Shown here piece by piece: positions 1 through 8,616 of a stretch of DNA of 50,115 nucleotides. The stretch spans positions 1 through 50,115 of the forward strand of contig CANLCJ010000029.1 of NCBI GenBank assembly GCA_947489085.1. Direction: 5' to 3'. Both the position numbers and the translations under genes were made by a program. This DNA is from an uncultured Flavobacteriaceae bacterium. Lineage in GTDB: Bacteria; Bacteroidota; Bacteroidia; Flavobacteriales; Flavobacteriaceae. Numbering within the stretch: position 1 is the stretch's first letter; each line of letters starts with the position of its first letter. A model generated the notes under the pieces. It was not told the origin of the DNA, did not search any database, and saw nothing but the letters and a program-made list of their open reading frames with translations.

Positions 1-11
1 TATTTGAAGAA

Positions 12-40
12 AGGGTTCAACTCTAAAAAAGTTAAACCCT
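12..40. terminator. Imperfect hairpin, possible terminator
   Basis: An 11-bp stem (12-22 with 30-40) has one C/A mismatch and a 7-nt loop. It begins with AGGGTT, and the sequence around it is AT-rich but has no strong T-run on either strand. It lies downstream of the minus-strand nuclease gene and may end that transcript or one entering from the left. The arm resembles the perfect hairpin at 329-363 bases past 38000 (GGGTTCAACT core). Confidence 0.45.
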
Positions 41-98
41 CGATAAATTTTATTTACACACTTTACGGGATAGTGTCTTTTCTTTTGGTAGGATGATA

Positions 99-1094
99 TT
101 ATTTTTCTTTGATGATTTTTTTCAATTCTTCTTTGCTTGGCAGTACTGTTTTATACTTACTTGCAAAAATTTGTTCATTGCCTTCAGGTAATGTATATTT
201 TACCACAGCTTCACTTTTATCTTGGCAAAGAATAACACCTATAGTCTTATTCTCATCATCTAAAAGCATTTCTCTATCATAATAATTCACGTACATCTGC
301 ATTTGCCCGATATCTTGATGCTTTAACTCCCCTATTTTTAGATCGATTAAAACAAAGCACTTTAGCATACGATTATAGAATACTAAATCTATTCTAAAGT
401 GTTTTTCATCAAACGTAATGCGCTTTTGCCTAGCTACAAATGTAAAGCCCGTGCCAAGTTCCAAAAGAAACTGCTCTAGTTTATCAATAATTTTATGTTC
501 TAGCTCATTTTCAGAATATATACTTTTTTCTGGTAAGCCTATAAACTCTAAAATATAAGGGTCTTTTATTGCATCTTTAGGTGTTTCTATAACTAGGCCC
601 TTGGCAGCCAATTTCTCAACACCTTCTTTATCTCTACTTAGTGCAAGCCTTGCATATAATGCCGTATTGTATTGCCTTTCTAGCTCTCTTACACTCCAAT
701 TATTTTTGTGTGCCTCTATCTCATAAAATTTGCGTTCGTTTTCATCATCAATACGCATTAGCTTTAAGTAATGAGACCAACTTAGTTTAAAAACGTCAGA
801 CAATGTCTGACGTTTTTGATAGCATATAAAAAAGCTTCTCATTTGCTTAATATTCGTTTTAGAAAAGCCCTTACCAAATTCTTTAGTTAACTTCTTAGAT
901 AGCTCACTAATAACTGCTTTACCATACTGGGCTTTGTTTTGCCCTTTTTGCTCTTCTTCTACAATAATTCTTCCTATTTCATAATAGGTAAGCACCATAG
1001 TTTGATTTACAGCGCGAACCACTGCACCACGAGCTTCTTTTAAAAGCGTTATGACCTTATTATAAATTTCTGAAGTCTCAGGGGTATTTGCCAT
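99..1094 (-). CDS. PDDEXK nuclease domain protein, DUF1016/YhcG family
   Basis: The protein is 331 residues long when started at the ATG at 1094. An upstream ATG at 1124 would add only a hydrophobic decapeptide that is not typical of the family. The N-terminal half is the DUF1016_N helical region (about residues 5-160). The C-terminal half is a PD-(D/E)xK nuclease fold with RIDLVFYN followed by a DLK triad, giving candidate residues Asp236, Asp251 and Lys253. Family members are common in defence and mobile regions and are related to the RpnC/YhcG group; the substrate is unknown. It stands alone, outside the repeat-bounded island that begins at 1254, so it may belong to a separate acquisition. 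The family call is firm; the biological role is not known. Confidence 0.85.
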   Translation of the reverse strand: MANTPETSEIYNKVITLLKEARGAVVRAVNQTMVLTYYEIGRIIVEEEQKGQNKAQYGKAVISELSKKLTKEFGKGFSKTNIKQMRSFFICYQKRQTLSDVFKLSWSHYLKLMRIDDENERKFYEIEAHKNNWSVRELERQYNTALYARLALSRDKEGVEKLAAKGLVIETPKDAIKDPYILEFIGLPEKSIYSENELEHKIIDKLEQFLLELGTGFTFVARQKRITFDEKHFRIDLVFYNRMLKCFVLIDLKIGELKHQDIGQMQMYVNYYDREMLLDDENKTIGVILCQDKSEAVVKYTLPEGNEQIFASKYKTVLPSKEELKKIIKEK

Positions 1095-1123
1095 GCATGC
1101 TGTCTTTAAAAACAAAAGTAACA

Positions 1124-1225
1124 AAAACCAAGTTAGCGAAATGAAACAAGCGGCAGCTTGGAGATAAGGGAGCGCAGCGGACTTAGTGAGAATTTTGCGC
1201 AGTTGAATCGGGTAAGCTTGGTTTT
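1124..1225. repeat. Structured element with 9-bp terminal inverted repeats
   Basis: AAAACCAAG (1124-1132) is the exact reverse complement of CTTGGTTTT (1217-1225). The 84 bp between them are much richer in G and C than the flanks (GCGGCAGCTTGG, GGGAGCGCAGCGG). On the minus strand the right-hand end runs into CTTGGTTTTTG, which resembles a terminator tail. It could be an extragenic palindromic repeat of the REP type or a small non-autonomous element. I could not fit integron attC core sites to it. Confidence 0.4.
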
Positions 1226-1253
1226 ATTAAAATAGAATATTTTTAAAATCTAT

Positions 1254-1268
1254 TTATTTCCCAATACA
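1254..1268. repeat. att-like direct repeat, distal copy
   Basis: TTATTTCCCAATACA is identical and in the same orientation as the last 15 bp of mnmE at 13129-13143. Read on the minus strand it is TGTATTGGGAAATAA. It marks the distal edge of the restriction-modification/HipBST island. A 15-bp perfect match to precisely the mnmE 3' terminus is very unlikely by chance. Confidence 0.75.
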
Positions 1269-1445
1269 ATATATTATACTGTAACGTTTACAAGAGGTAA
1301 TTGGGTTTGCGAAGTACATATGCCGTACACTTTACTTATATTTTAGCTGTTGCTTACTTGATATAAGTCAAATTACTATAAGAAAATAAAAAGAAGAATA
1401 TTATCTGTATTAGTTATTATTTAATTTGTTAGCTTAAGCTCGTTA

Positions 1446-2126
1446 TCATAAATCCATCCCAGCACCATTATGCTTTAACCAATTAACTTGCTCATCGTAA
1501 TTAGGTAGTATTTTGTCTATTTCATTCCAAAAAGCCTGAGTATGGTTATTATGAATTAAATGCGCTAATTCATGAATAATAATATAATGTAACACATCAA
1601 TTGGAGCCATGGCGCATTTCCAATGAAAATTAAGGTTTCCATTGGGCGTACAAGATGCCCAACGTTTTTGCAATTCCATTACTTTTATTTGATTAGGTTG
1701 TACGTCTAATTGATTTTTATAGCGTTCTATTATTGGGTGTATTTTTCTGTTCAATTTATCTTTATAAAACTTAACAAATAACTCCTTTGCTTTATACATC
1801 TCGGTTTTACTTAAGAAAAATGTATTTCTGTTAAACTGAACACCTTCTAATTTTTCATCTACTAATTTTAAACGATAATTTCGACCTAGATATAAAAACG
1901 ATTGCCCGTTTACATACTCTCTTTCTACAGCATTTGCATTCAACTGTTTCCACTCCGCTAAGTTTTTAAAGATTTGATATTCTTTAGCTTTTAGTATCTC
2001 GATTATTTCTTCATCTCCCAACTTTTCAGGAACACGAGCAGACACAGAACCATCTCTTTCTATAAAGATACTTACTGTTTTACGCTCGCTTTTTTGAATA
2101 ACTATGTCTACTCCTGATACTATCAT
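1446..2126 (-). CDS. YgjP-like zinc metallopeptidase (DUF45)
   Basis: The protein has 226 residues. It carries the HELAH zinc-binding motif (His185, Glu186, His189) and a third His at 195 in HNNHTQAFW. The conserved RWASCTPNGNLNFHWK segment precedes it, as in the YgjP/SprT-like DUF45 family. Family members are predicted metalloproteases and are frequently encoded beside type I restriction genes, where their role is unclear. Its start codon directly abuts the hsdR stop codon, so it is the last gene of the restriction operon and is probably translationally coupled. Family assignment is firm; participation in restriction is inferred from position only. Confidence 0.88.
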   Translation of the reverse strand: MIVSGVDIVIQKSERKTVSIFIERDGSVSARVPEKLGDEEIIEILKAKEYQIFKNLAEWKQLNANAVEREYVNGQSFLYLGRNYRLKLVDEKLEGVQFNRNTFFLSKTEMYKAKELFVKFYKDKLNRKIHPIIERYKNQLDVQPNQIKVMELQKRWASCTPNGNLNFHWKCAMAPIDVLHYIIIHELAHLIHNNHTQAFWNEIDKILPNYDEQVNWLKHNGAGMDL

Positions 2127-5100
2127 TTATTTGATTAATTCTTGATGTCTACGTTTCGCTAAATTCATAATTTCCACACTCAATTTAGCGTGTAATTTGG
2201 ATACTTTATCTACATCGTTAAAGGATATTAAGTCTTCTACTTCTCCTTGTAACTTTCTAATTTCGGCAGGTCTACCTCCCCAAAAATTAGGTTTATTTAT
2301 TGCGTCTTGTAAAAGAAGAACCAATTCGCTTGTTAATTCTTTTAAGACTTCTTTTTCCTCTTCTGTTATTTCTTCTTCTTTAAAGGCACTAAAAATAATA
2401 AAATCGTAAAATGGTAATTCTTGTGCATCTAAACCTTCCTCTTCATTTTCGCCTTGTCTTCCTTTGGCTAAATCTTCTCTTACTTTCTCGAATTCTTCTA
2501 CAATAGCATCCCAATTTCCTTGGTAACGCTCTAAAATTTCTTCCATACGTTTTAAAAAACGTTTGTACAAGGCTGGATCTTTATTAATATTCACTTTTAT
2601 ATGACGTCTAATCGCATGCTCCATTTCTGATGCCTTTGATTTTGAGTTTTTACCCAATTTATCTACTTCTTTTGCAAAATCTTTAGACAATAAACTTACA
2701 GGAGCAATACGACTGTCAATACCCAAGGTTTTCAGGTGCGCATCAATCATTTTACGAACTTTAGGTTTTGCCCATTTTAAGTCCATACTTGGGTCTTTAT
2801 AGCGGTTTTTAATACGCACCAATAAATATCCAAAACGTTTGGCAGGTATGTAATATTTCCTTGCAGCTTCTGAATTGAATAACAAATCTAAACTATCAAA
2901 AAAAGCTTTAATGTAGGTATCAAACTGTGCTCTAAACGGAATGGATTCTGCTAAAGCAATACAGTCTTCTGCCAGTTGAAACTCTGCATCTTTATCTGGC
3001 ATTCGCTGTTCTGCAAACTTTTGAAACTCTGAAATTCCTTTATCTGTAAATAGTTGTAGCATCCTATTGTAACGTGCTTCAAGTACAGGGATTTCTTTAT
3101 TTATATCTCTAAAATATGCCAATAATTCTTTAATATCTTCCTCATCTTCTGCGCCCCAAATATTTAAGGCATCTTTTAAGTGATTAGAAACGCCATAATA
3201 ATCTACTAGAATACCATGTGTTTTATCCTTTTTAGTTCGGTTTACACGTGCTATGGCTTGTAATAAATCATGCTCTCTAATGCTTTTATCTAAGTACATC
3301 ACTTGTGCTATTGGCGCATCAAAACCTGTTAATAGTTTATCACAAACACAAAGAAAAGCGACACCCGTTTCTGGTTTTAAGTAATTACCTTCTTCATCGG
3401 TACTATAATCAAAATCTTTTTTAAAGCTATCTACCGCTTTAATTTCTTTGGCATTTTTACGTGCTTCACTTATAAATGCTTGTTCATTATTATCTTGCTT
3501 GGTAACTACTGTACCTATTTTTATAAACTCAATTTTTTTAATTAAATCTATGTCTGGTTCTGGTTTGTTTCTTTCTAATGCTGCGCGTTCTTTTAATGCT
3601 TCTGTTATTAAAAACTGATAACGTGCTGCTGCCAAAACGGAACTTCCTACCACCATCGCTTTAAAACCATTTGGTAAAATATCATCTACATAATGTTTTA
3701 CTAAATCTTTAGCAATTTTTCGTAAACGCTCCATGTTTTCCAAATAGGCTTGCATGGTACCGTAACGTTTTTGTATTTCCTCTTTTTCTTCTTTGTTTTG
3801 TTTTTTAAAAACATCTTCAAATTCGGCATCAAAAGCTTCTTTAGATTTTATTTTGTCATTAGTCGTTTTTCCAATGTAAATAATATCTAAGGTAGCTCTA
3901 TCATCTACCGCTTCCCTAATTTTATAGGTGTCAATAAATTCACCCGTCCCACCGAAACGTTCGTGTGTTTTTTGCTTATGCCTATCGGTTAATAAGGGTG
4001 TTCCTGTAAAGGCTATTTTTGTAGCTTGCGGAAAAGCGGTAAATAAATTATCTCCCATATCGCCACCTTGTGTTCTATGGGCTTCATCAATTAGAATCAC
4101 AATTCTGTCTGATGTATTTACCACGTCAAAAGGCTTAAATTCTGGCACTTTTCCTTCTTCTACAAAGGCCTTCATTAAGGCTTTAGAGTGCTTTAATTCT
4201 TCTTGTACAAATTTATGTACCATAACCATGTTTAAGTTAGAGGCATTACCGCTTAACTTTGGCACAAGTTCTTTACGAGAACCTACAATATTAGCTTCTT
4301 TAAATTCATTAGTTAATCGTGCAGTGGCAGAGAGTTGTTTTTCTAAATCTTTACGGTCTACCATCATGATCACCTTATAATCTTTGAGGTCTTCTTGCGA
4401 ACGTAGTTTTCTAACTAAAAACACCATAGTTAAAGATTTACCAGAACCTTGTGTATGCCAAACCACACCAGAACGCGTTTTTCCCGACGTTTCATTACGC
4501 ATTCTGTCGAGTATTTTACCTACCGCTCTAAATTGCTGATAACGACAAACCACTTTAATTTCGATGCCTTCCTTTATTTCCATGAATAAAGTGAAGTGTT
4601 GTAAAATATCTAATAGAATTTCTTTATTTAAAATGCCTTTTATTAATACTTCTTGGCGTACTCTTGGGTCGTTTTGCAAGCCGTTGTTTTGATACCTAAG
4701 CGTTTCCTCTTCTACATAATTTACGGTATCTATGTTTTTATATACTTCTGGAAAAATATCTTTCCAATTTAAATAATATTCAAAATCGCCAGAGATAGAA
4801 CCCACTCGTGCTTCTTCGCCATGGGTAGCAATACTAAACAGATTGTAATGAAACAAACGCTCTTCGCCATCGGTAAAACCAAAATCATCGCCACGTGTGT
4901 TGGCATAACGCATAATTTGCTCTACCGCACTAGAAATTGGGTCTGCCACATCCACATCTTTACATTCTACAACAGAAAACGGCAAGCCATTTACAAACAA
5001 TACAATGTCTGGAATAATAGCATGTCTAGCAGTACCTGGTGTATCTACGCGAAACTGATTAATGGCTACAAAATGGTTGCTATCCCAGTTTTTAAAATCT

Positions 5101-5471
5101 ATGAGTTTTACTAATGGGTTTTCTTCTCCGGTAACTTCATTTTTTGCCACCGTGGTTTTGGTAACACCTATTAATTTCTCAAAGACTTGTTTGTTGGCTT
5201 CTAATAAAGATAGATTGGCTTTTTCGGCAGCAATGGTTTCGTTGTATAGGTCTTCTAATTGCTTATCGGTTAACCATGCAACCCCATCTACTACATTTAT
5301 TTTTTTAATTGCTTTTTTAAATTCTTGTTTAAGGGTAACTTCTTTAAAGCTGGCACGTAAACTTATAGCAGGATCTTGCGGAATACCAAAGCTACCTTGG
5401 TCTATAATGCGCCAATTAAGGTCTCTTAATTTCTCTAAAAAGGGTTTTTCTACGTTGGTATATTCTGCCAT
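2127..5471 (-). CDS. hsdR: Type I restriction endonuclease subunit R
   Basis: This is the ATP-dependent translocase and nuclease subunit of a type I restriction system. With the start at 5471 (MAEYTNVEKPFLEKL) it is 1114 residues long, a normal HsdR length. That start leaves 5 nt after the upstream gene; the longer start at 5504 would overlap it by 28 nt. The N-terminal nuclease shows PDIVLFVNGLPFSVVECK (Asp155, Glu169, Lys171) with a following QxxxY-like EQIMRY. The SF2 helicase core shows QGSGKS (342-346), DEAHR, FTGTP and QAIARVNR. A C-terminal helical region follows. All key motifs appear intact. It acts with the HsdM and HsdS proteins encoded upstream. Confidence 0.96.
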   Translation of the reverse strand: MAEYTNVEKPFLEKLRDLNWRIIDQGSFGIPQDPAISLRASFKEVTLKQEFKKAIKKINVVDGVAWLTDKQLEDLYNETIAAEKANLSLLEANKQVFEKLIGVTKTTVAKNEVTGEENPLVKLIDFKNWDSNHFVAINQFRVDTPGTARHAIIPDIVLFVNGLPFSVVECKDVDVADPISSAVEQIMRYANTRGDDFGFTDGEERLFHYNLFSIATHGEEARVGSISGDFEYYLNWKDIFPEVYKNIDTVNYVEEETLRYQNNGLQNDPRVRQEVLIKGILNKEILLDILQHFTLFMEIKEGIEIKVVCRYQQFRAVGKILDRMRNETSGKTRSGVVWHTQGSGKSLTMVFLVRKLRSQEDLKDYKVIMMVDRKDLEKQLSATARLTNEFKEANIVGSRKELVPKLSGNASNLNMVMVHKFVQEELKHSKALMKAFVEEGKVPEFKPFDVVNTSDRIVILIDEAHRTQGGDMGDNLFTAFPQATKIAFTGTPLLTDRHKQKTHERFGGTGEFIDTYKIREAVDDRATLDIIYIGKTTNDKIKSKEAFDAEFEDVFKKQNKEEKEEIQKRYGTMQAYLENMERLRKIAKDLVKHYVDDILPNGFKAMVVGSSVLAAARYQFLITEALKERAALERNKPEPDIDLIKKIEFIKIGTVVTKQDNNEQAFISEARKNAKEIKAVDSFKKDFDYSTDEEGNYLKPETGVAFLCVCDKLLTGFDAPIAQVMYLDKSIREHDLLQAIARVNRTKKDKTHGILVDYYGVSNHLKDALNIWGAEDEEDIKELLAYFRDINKEIPVLEARYNRMLQLFTDKGISEFQKFAEQRMPDKDAEFQLAEDCIALAESIPFRAQFDTYIKAFFDSLDLLFNSEAARKYYIPAKRFGYLLVRIKNRYKDPSMDLKWAKPKVRKMIDAHLKTLGIDSRIAPVSLLSKDFAKEVDKLGKNSKSKASEMEHAIRRHIKVNINKDPALYKRFLKRMEEILERYQGNWDAIVEEFEKVREDLAKGRQGENEEEGLDAQELPFYDFIIFSAFKEEEITEEEKEVLKELTSELVLLLQDAINKPNFWGGRPAEIRKLQGEVEDLISFNDVDKVSKLHAKLSVEIMNLAKRRHQELIK

Positions 5472-5476
5472 GTTGC

Positions 5477-7321
5477 TTAATCTTGTAAAGGTTCTATTTT
5501 CCAAATATCTGCTGCCAATTCTAATAACATGTTTTGCCTGTCATTAATTTGTTTAGCGGTCCATTCATTTCCAAAAGGTATTAATTTTGAGTTAATACGT
5601 GTAATAGAAGTATTTACACCAACTTGATTCAGTTCGCATAAACTACTTGTTAAGTAATATTTACTCATTTTATATTGCTCTTTTTTATCGTTGAAAAAGT
5701 CACGACCTGCAACAATATTTATTGGCTTTTCTAACAGTGTAAGGTTCCCTAGTTTTACTTTATATTGATGATAATCTTTATCCTGATTATCAATATGATT
5801 ATTAAATGCATGTAATAATTCGTCGTTAGGCGTATTTGGTAAAATATGCTCAATTTCTAAATTTGTGTAGTCGTTTAAATTATCTGCACTTGGTAATCCT
5901 TTGTAAGCCCTATTTACATGCTGTGTAAATTTGGCAAGAATATATCGTGTTCTATATTGTTGTAAAGAATAAAAATGATAACGCCTTAAAGCATCGGTAA
6001 ATTCTGGTTGTTTATTATTTGTACTCTTTTGAAAACGATTTATAATAAAATTGTTTAACTGCTCTTTTTGTGTATTGTAATCTGTGATATTAGAAATAGT
6101 ACGCAACTCATCTGCCCAGGCAGAAAAATTACGTTCTAAAACCTTTGTAGAGGTTCTTGTTACTATAAAGTAAAATAAAAAGGTTTCTAACTGTTTTAAT
6201 AAATAATCAAACAAATCTTTTGGTAAATTATAAGATGCTAAAAGCAAAATGTAATGCAAACTAAAACCACCACCAGTAAGCTTTCTTATATTATTCATGT
6301 AGACGTTATCTTCGCTATCATTTCCTTTTCCTCTAGTTAATTTTAGAAAATTATCAACCGTTTTAATAATTTTTCTAACAAATACAAAAGGTTCTTTTTG
6401 GTAGTTACTAGCCGTTATATTTTCTTTTTTAGAAAACCAATCGTAAATTTCGTCTTCTCTAACAATACCATCACTTCTATGGTTTGTTATATTGTAATTT
6501 GCCATTAAAAAATAACGTAAAAAACGCAATGGTTTTTCTTTATTTTCTTCTAACGGATTGGTTATTTTTTTCCATTCGTTTTTAAGTTTGGTAAACTCGT
6601 CTAGCTTCACGTTAGTAAACAATAGGTTTTTTAATAAATCCATAGGATTTAAACCTATACCACGCTCGTTAATGGTTTCAAAAATCTTTAACGCACTATT
6701 AACATCTGTTGATATTTGAATAAATACCACGTTGTTAGATAAATTACCCCAATATTTTTTAAGTGTTCCTGTTTCTTGATAATTAAATTTTAGGTACTGG
6801 TAAATAGTTGTGTAGGCATTTATAATATTTTCTAAAGCTCCAAATTGCGACACACCTGCTGCATTTAGCAATGCTTTAATAGTTTCTGGCTCATTACCCG
6901 ATTTTATAATGGCTATAATTACCTCTTCTGCATTTTCGTATTTAGGGTTTAACTTTAAACTGGTACTAATTTCGCCATCGCTATCTGTAAAGCTTGTACT
7001 TATTAAGTTGCTTAAAATTGCCTCTTGTGGCTCACCTTTAAACAAGGCTTTTAGTGCACAAAGCATTAAAAAAAATGTAGTTAAACGTTGTTGCCCATCT
7101 ATAACATCAAACTGTTTTTTATGTTGGGTTGGTGATACTAAAATAGTGCCAATAAAATACTCACTAGCAGAACCACTCTCTATTTCGTTATTTAAATCGT
7201 CTAGTAATTTATTTACTTCCTTATCACTCCATACATACTCGCGTTGGTAATCTGGAACGATATAGAAACAATCGTTAAAAGCTTCTTCTATGGTAAATTT
7301 ATGGTTTTCTATTTTAGACAT
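5477..7321 (-). CDS. DUF262/DUF1524 protein, GmrSD-like nuclease
   Basis: The protein is 614 residues long. The N-terminal DUF262 (ParB/Srx-like) domain has the VIDGQQRL motif (Asp75-Arg79), which in the GmrS-type half binds or hydrolyses NTP. The C-terminal DUF1524 domain has an HNH-type EIEHILP near residue 480 and the usual LGNLTLLEKPIN followed by FNDKKEQY. The combination is that of single-chain GmrSD type IV restriction enzymes that attack modified DNA. It sits between hsdS (26-nt gap) and hsdR (5-nt gap) on the same strand, so it is co-transcribed. Whether it targets modified phage DNA or serves the type I complex cannot be read from sequence. Confidence 0.9.
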   Translation of the reverse strand: MSKIENHKFTIEEAFNDCFYIVPDYQREYVWSDKEVNKLLDDLNNEIESGSASEYFIGTILVSPTQHKKQFDVIDGQQRLTTFFLMLCALKALFKGEPQEAILSNLISTSFTDSDGEISTSLKLNPKYENAEEVIIAIIKSGNEPETIKALLNAAGVSQFGALENIINAYTTIYQYLKFNYQETGTLKKYWGNLSNNVVFIQISTDVNSALKIFETINERGIGLNPMDLLKNLLFTNVKLDEFTKLKNEWKKITNPLEENKEKPLRFLRYFLMANYNITNHRSDGIVREDEIYDWFSKKENITASNYQKEPFVFVRKIIKTVDNFLKLTRGKGNDSEDNVYMNNIRKLTGGGFSLHYILLLASYNLPKDLFDYLLKQLETFLFYFIVTRTSTKVLERNFSAWADELRTISNITDYNTQKEQLNNFIINRFQKSTNNKQPEFTDALRRYHFYSLQQYRTRYILAKFTQHVNRAYKGLPSADNLNDYTNLEIEHILPNTPNDELLHAFNNHIDNQDKDYHQYKVKLGNLTLLEKPINIVAGRDFFNDKKEQYKMSKYYLTSSLCELNQVGVNTSITRINSKLIPFGNEWTAKQINDRQNMLLELAADIWKIEPLQD

Positions 7322-7347
7322 TTCAATATTCTATTTTACTTTATTTT

Positions 7348-8616
7348 CTAATCTACACTCACGGCAACCTTACCCGTTAACAAATCTTGCAGTAAACCTG
7401 CTTTTAGTTGTTGGTATTTGGCTAAGGCTTGTTGTTCGGTTTGGATTTTTGATTCAACAGCTTTCAACTTTTCAATAATTATCCTTTGTTCATCAATTTT
7501 AGGCAAAGTAATATTGAACCCTAAAACATCTGAACCAGGTAAATTACCAAGAGTTCCTTGTCTAACATATTTGTTAACCAATCGTTTTGCTTTATCAGTT
7601 TGCATAAAAAACTTAATGAAATATGGTTCAATTTCTTCATTAAATCTAAATTTCACAGAATATGCACTTGGTATAAATTGAAAGTCTTGTTCTTCAAAGA
7701 CCGCTGTTAAACCACAATCTGCTGTTGTAACCATTACAACATCACCTGTTTCTAATAAATGTGAATAAACTTTTGATTTAGGAAGTAACGCAATTGGTGC
7801 TTGACTATATAAAATTTCACCATCTTTTGAAAAATCCATTCCACGAATAGTCTTTACATTTCCTTCTGAATCATAATCATCACCACTAAATCTTGGTCCA
7901 TATAAGTTTTTGATTAGATGATTTTTGAATACAGAATCTTCCCACTCCCTAGGAATCAAACCCAAGGCACTTTCTTTATACAAGTCTGGTGCGTCTTGTG
8001 GTGTTGGGCGCAGTTTCCCTGTGTTTACATCGATACCACGTGTAAACAAATCGTGCATTAAGCCTTGTTTTATGGCTTGGTATTTGGCAATAGCGCTTTC
8101 GGTTTTTTCTATAACCGCATCTACTGTTGATAGGATTTTGGCTATTTTTTTTTGTGTTTTTAAATTACTAGGAAAGTTAATGTTAACTGAATTAATATCT
8201 TTTAAAGAAACTCCTTTTACAGTAGATCCAACAGATTTAGATTTAAACTTAGTATTCAAAAAACTTAATAGAATCAAAAAGAATGATAAATCAAGTTCAT
8301 TATTTGGATAGAAAGCTTTCAAATCCTGATTGATTGCGACAGCATAAGGGCTTACCGCCACTCTCCCAACAGCCATTCTCGTACACATTATAGGTATTCC
8401 AGAAGGAATAAGATTTGCTGAACTATTTCTTAATCCATCTTCCGAAATGTAATCTTGAGTTTCTTTTAAAATGTAATTATCATCCTCAAAATCCTTCACA
8501 CTTGCCCATGGGATTTTTCCATTCCAATATTTTTCAATCTTTTTAGAAGGAGTTCCTCCTCCAATAATTTTATCTAAAAAATCGGTTAGCTCACCTGATT
8601 TCCAACTACTTTCCAT
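7348..8616 (-). CDS. hsdS: Type I restriction specificity subunit S
   Basis: The protein is 422 residues long, with two target-recognition domains (about residues 5-160 and 220-375). Each is followed by a conserved helical repeat. The first repeat is [34 protein letters not shown] (about 160-195) and the second is [34 protein letters not shown] near the C-terminus. This two-half layout is that of a full-length HsdS recognising a bipartite site. It overlaps the end of hsdM by 11 nt, indicating coupled translation. No inverted second hsdS or recombinase is visible, so phase variation is not indicated. Confidence 0.95.
   Translation of the reverse strand: MESSWKSGELTDFLDKIIGGGTPSKKIEKYWNGKIPWASVKDFEDDNYILKETQDYISEDGLRNSSANLIPSGIPIMCTRMAVGRVAVSPYAVAINQDLKAFYPNNELDLSFFLILLSFLNTKFKSKSVGSTVKGVSLKDINSVNINFPSNLKTQKKIAKILSTVDAVIEKTESAIAKYQAIKQGLMHDLFTRGIDVNTGKLRPTPQDAPDLYKESALGLIPREWEDSVFKNHLIKNLYGPRFSGDDYDSEGNVKTIRGMDFSKDGEILYSQAPIALLPKSKVYSHLLETGDVVMVTTADCGLTAVFEEQDFQFIPSAYSVKFRFNEEIEPYFIKFFMQTDKAKRLVNKYVRQGTLGNLPGSDVLGFNITLPKIDEQRIIIEKLKAVESKIQTEQQALAKYQQLKAGLLQDLLTGKVAVSVD

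Larger units (their letters stand above)
1095..1445. other. Intergenic region with structured element and att-like repeat
   Basis: This 350-bp gap has no convincing gene. It contains a GC-richer structured segment bounded by a 9-bp inverted repeat (AAAACCAAG at 1124-1132, CTTGGTTTT at 1217-1225). It also contains the 15-bp att-like direct repeat at 1254-1268. The remainder (1269-1445) is plain AT-rich sequence in which I see no promoter or ORF. Confidence 0.7.

Noticed and set aside
1132-1225. Possible integron attC site in the structured element
   Set aside because: The segment begins GTTAGCG, which does not satisfy the GTTRRRY core, and no matching RYYYAAC partner or integron integrase is present.
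3928-4380. 150-codon plus-strand ORF inside hsdR
   Set aside because: It is an antisense shadow of the conserved helicase core with Ser/Cys-rich composition and no recognisable domain.
7348-8616. Phase-variable hsdS (shufflon)
   Set aside because: There is one complete hsdS only, with no inverted partial copy and no adjacent recombinase.
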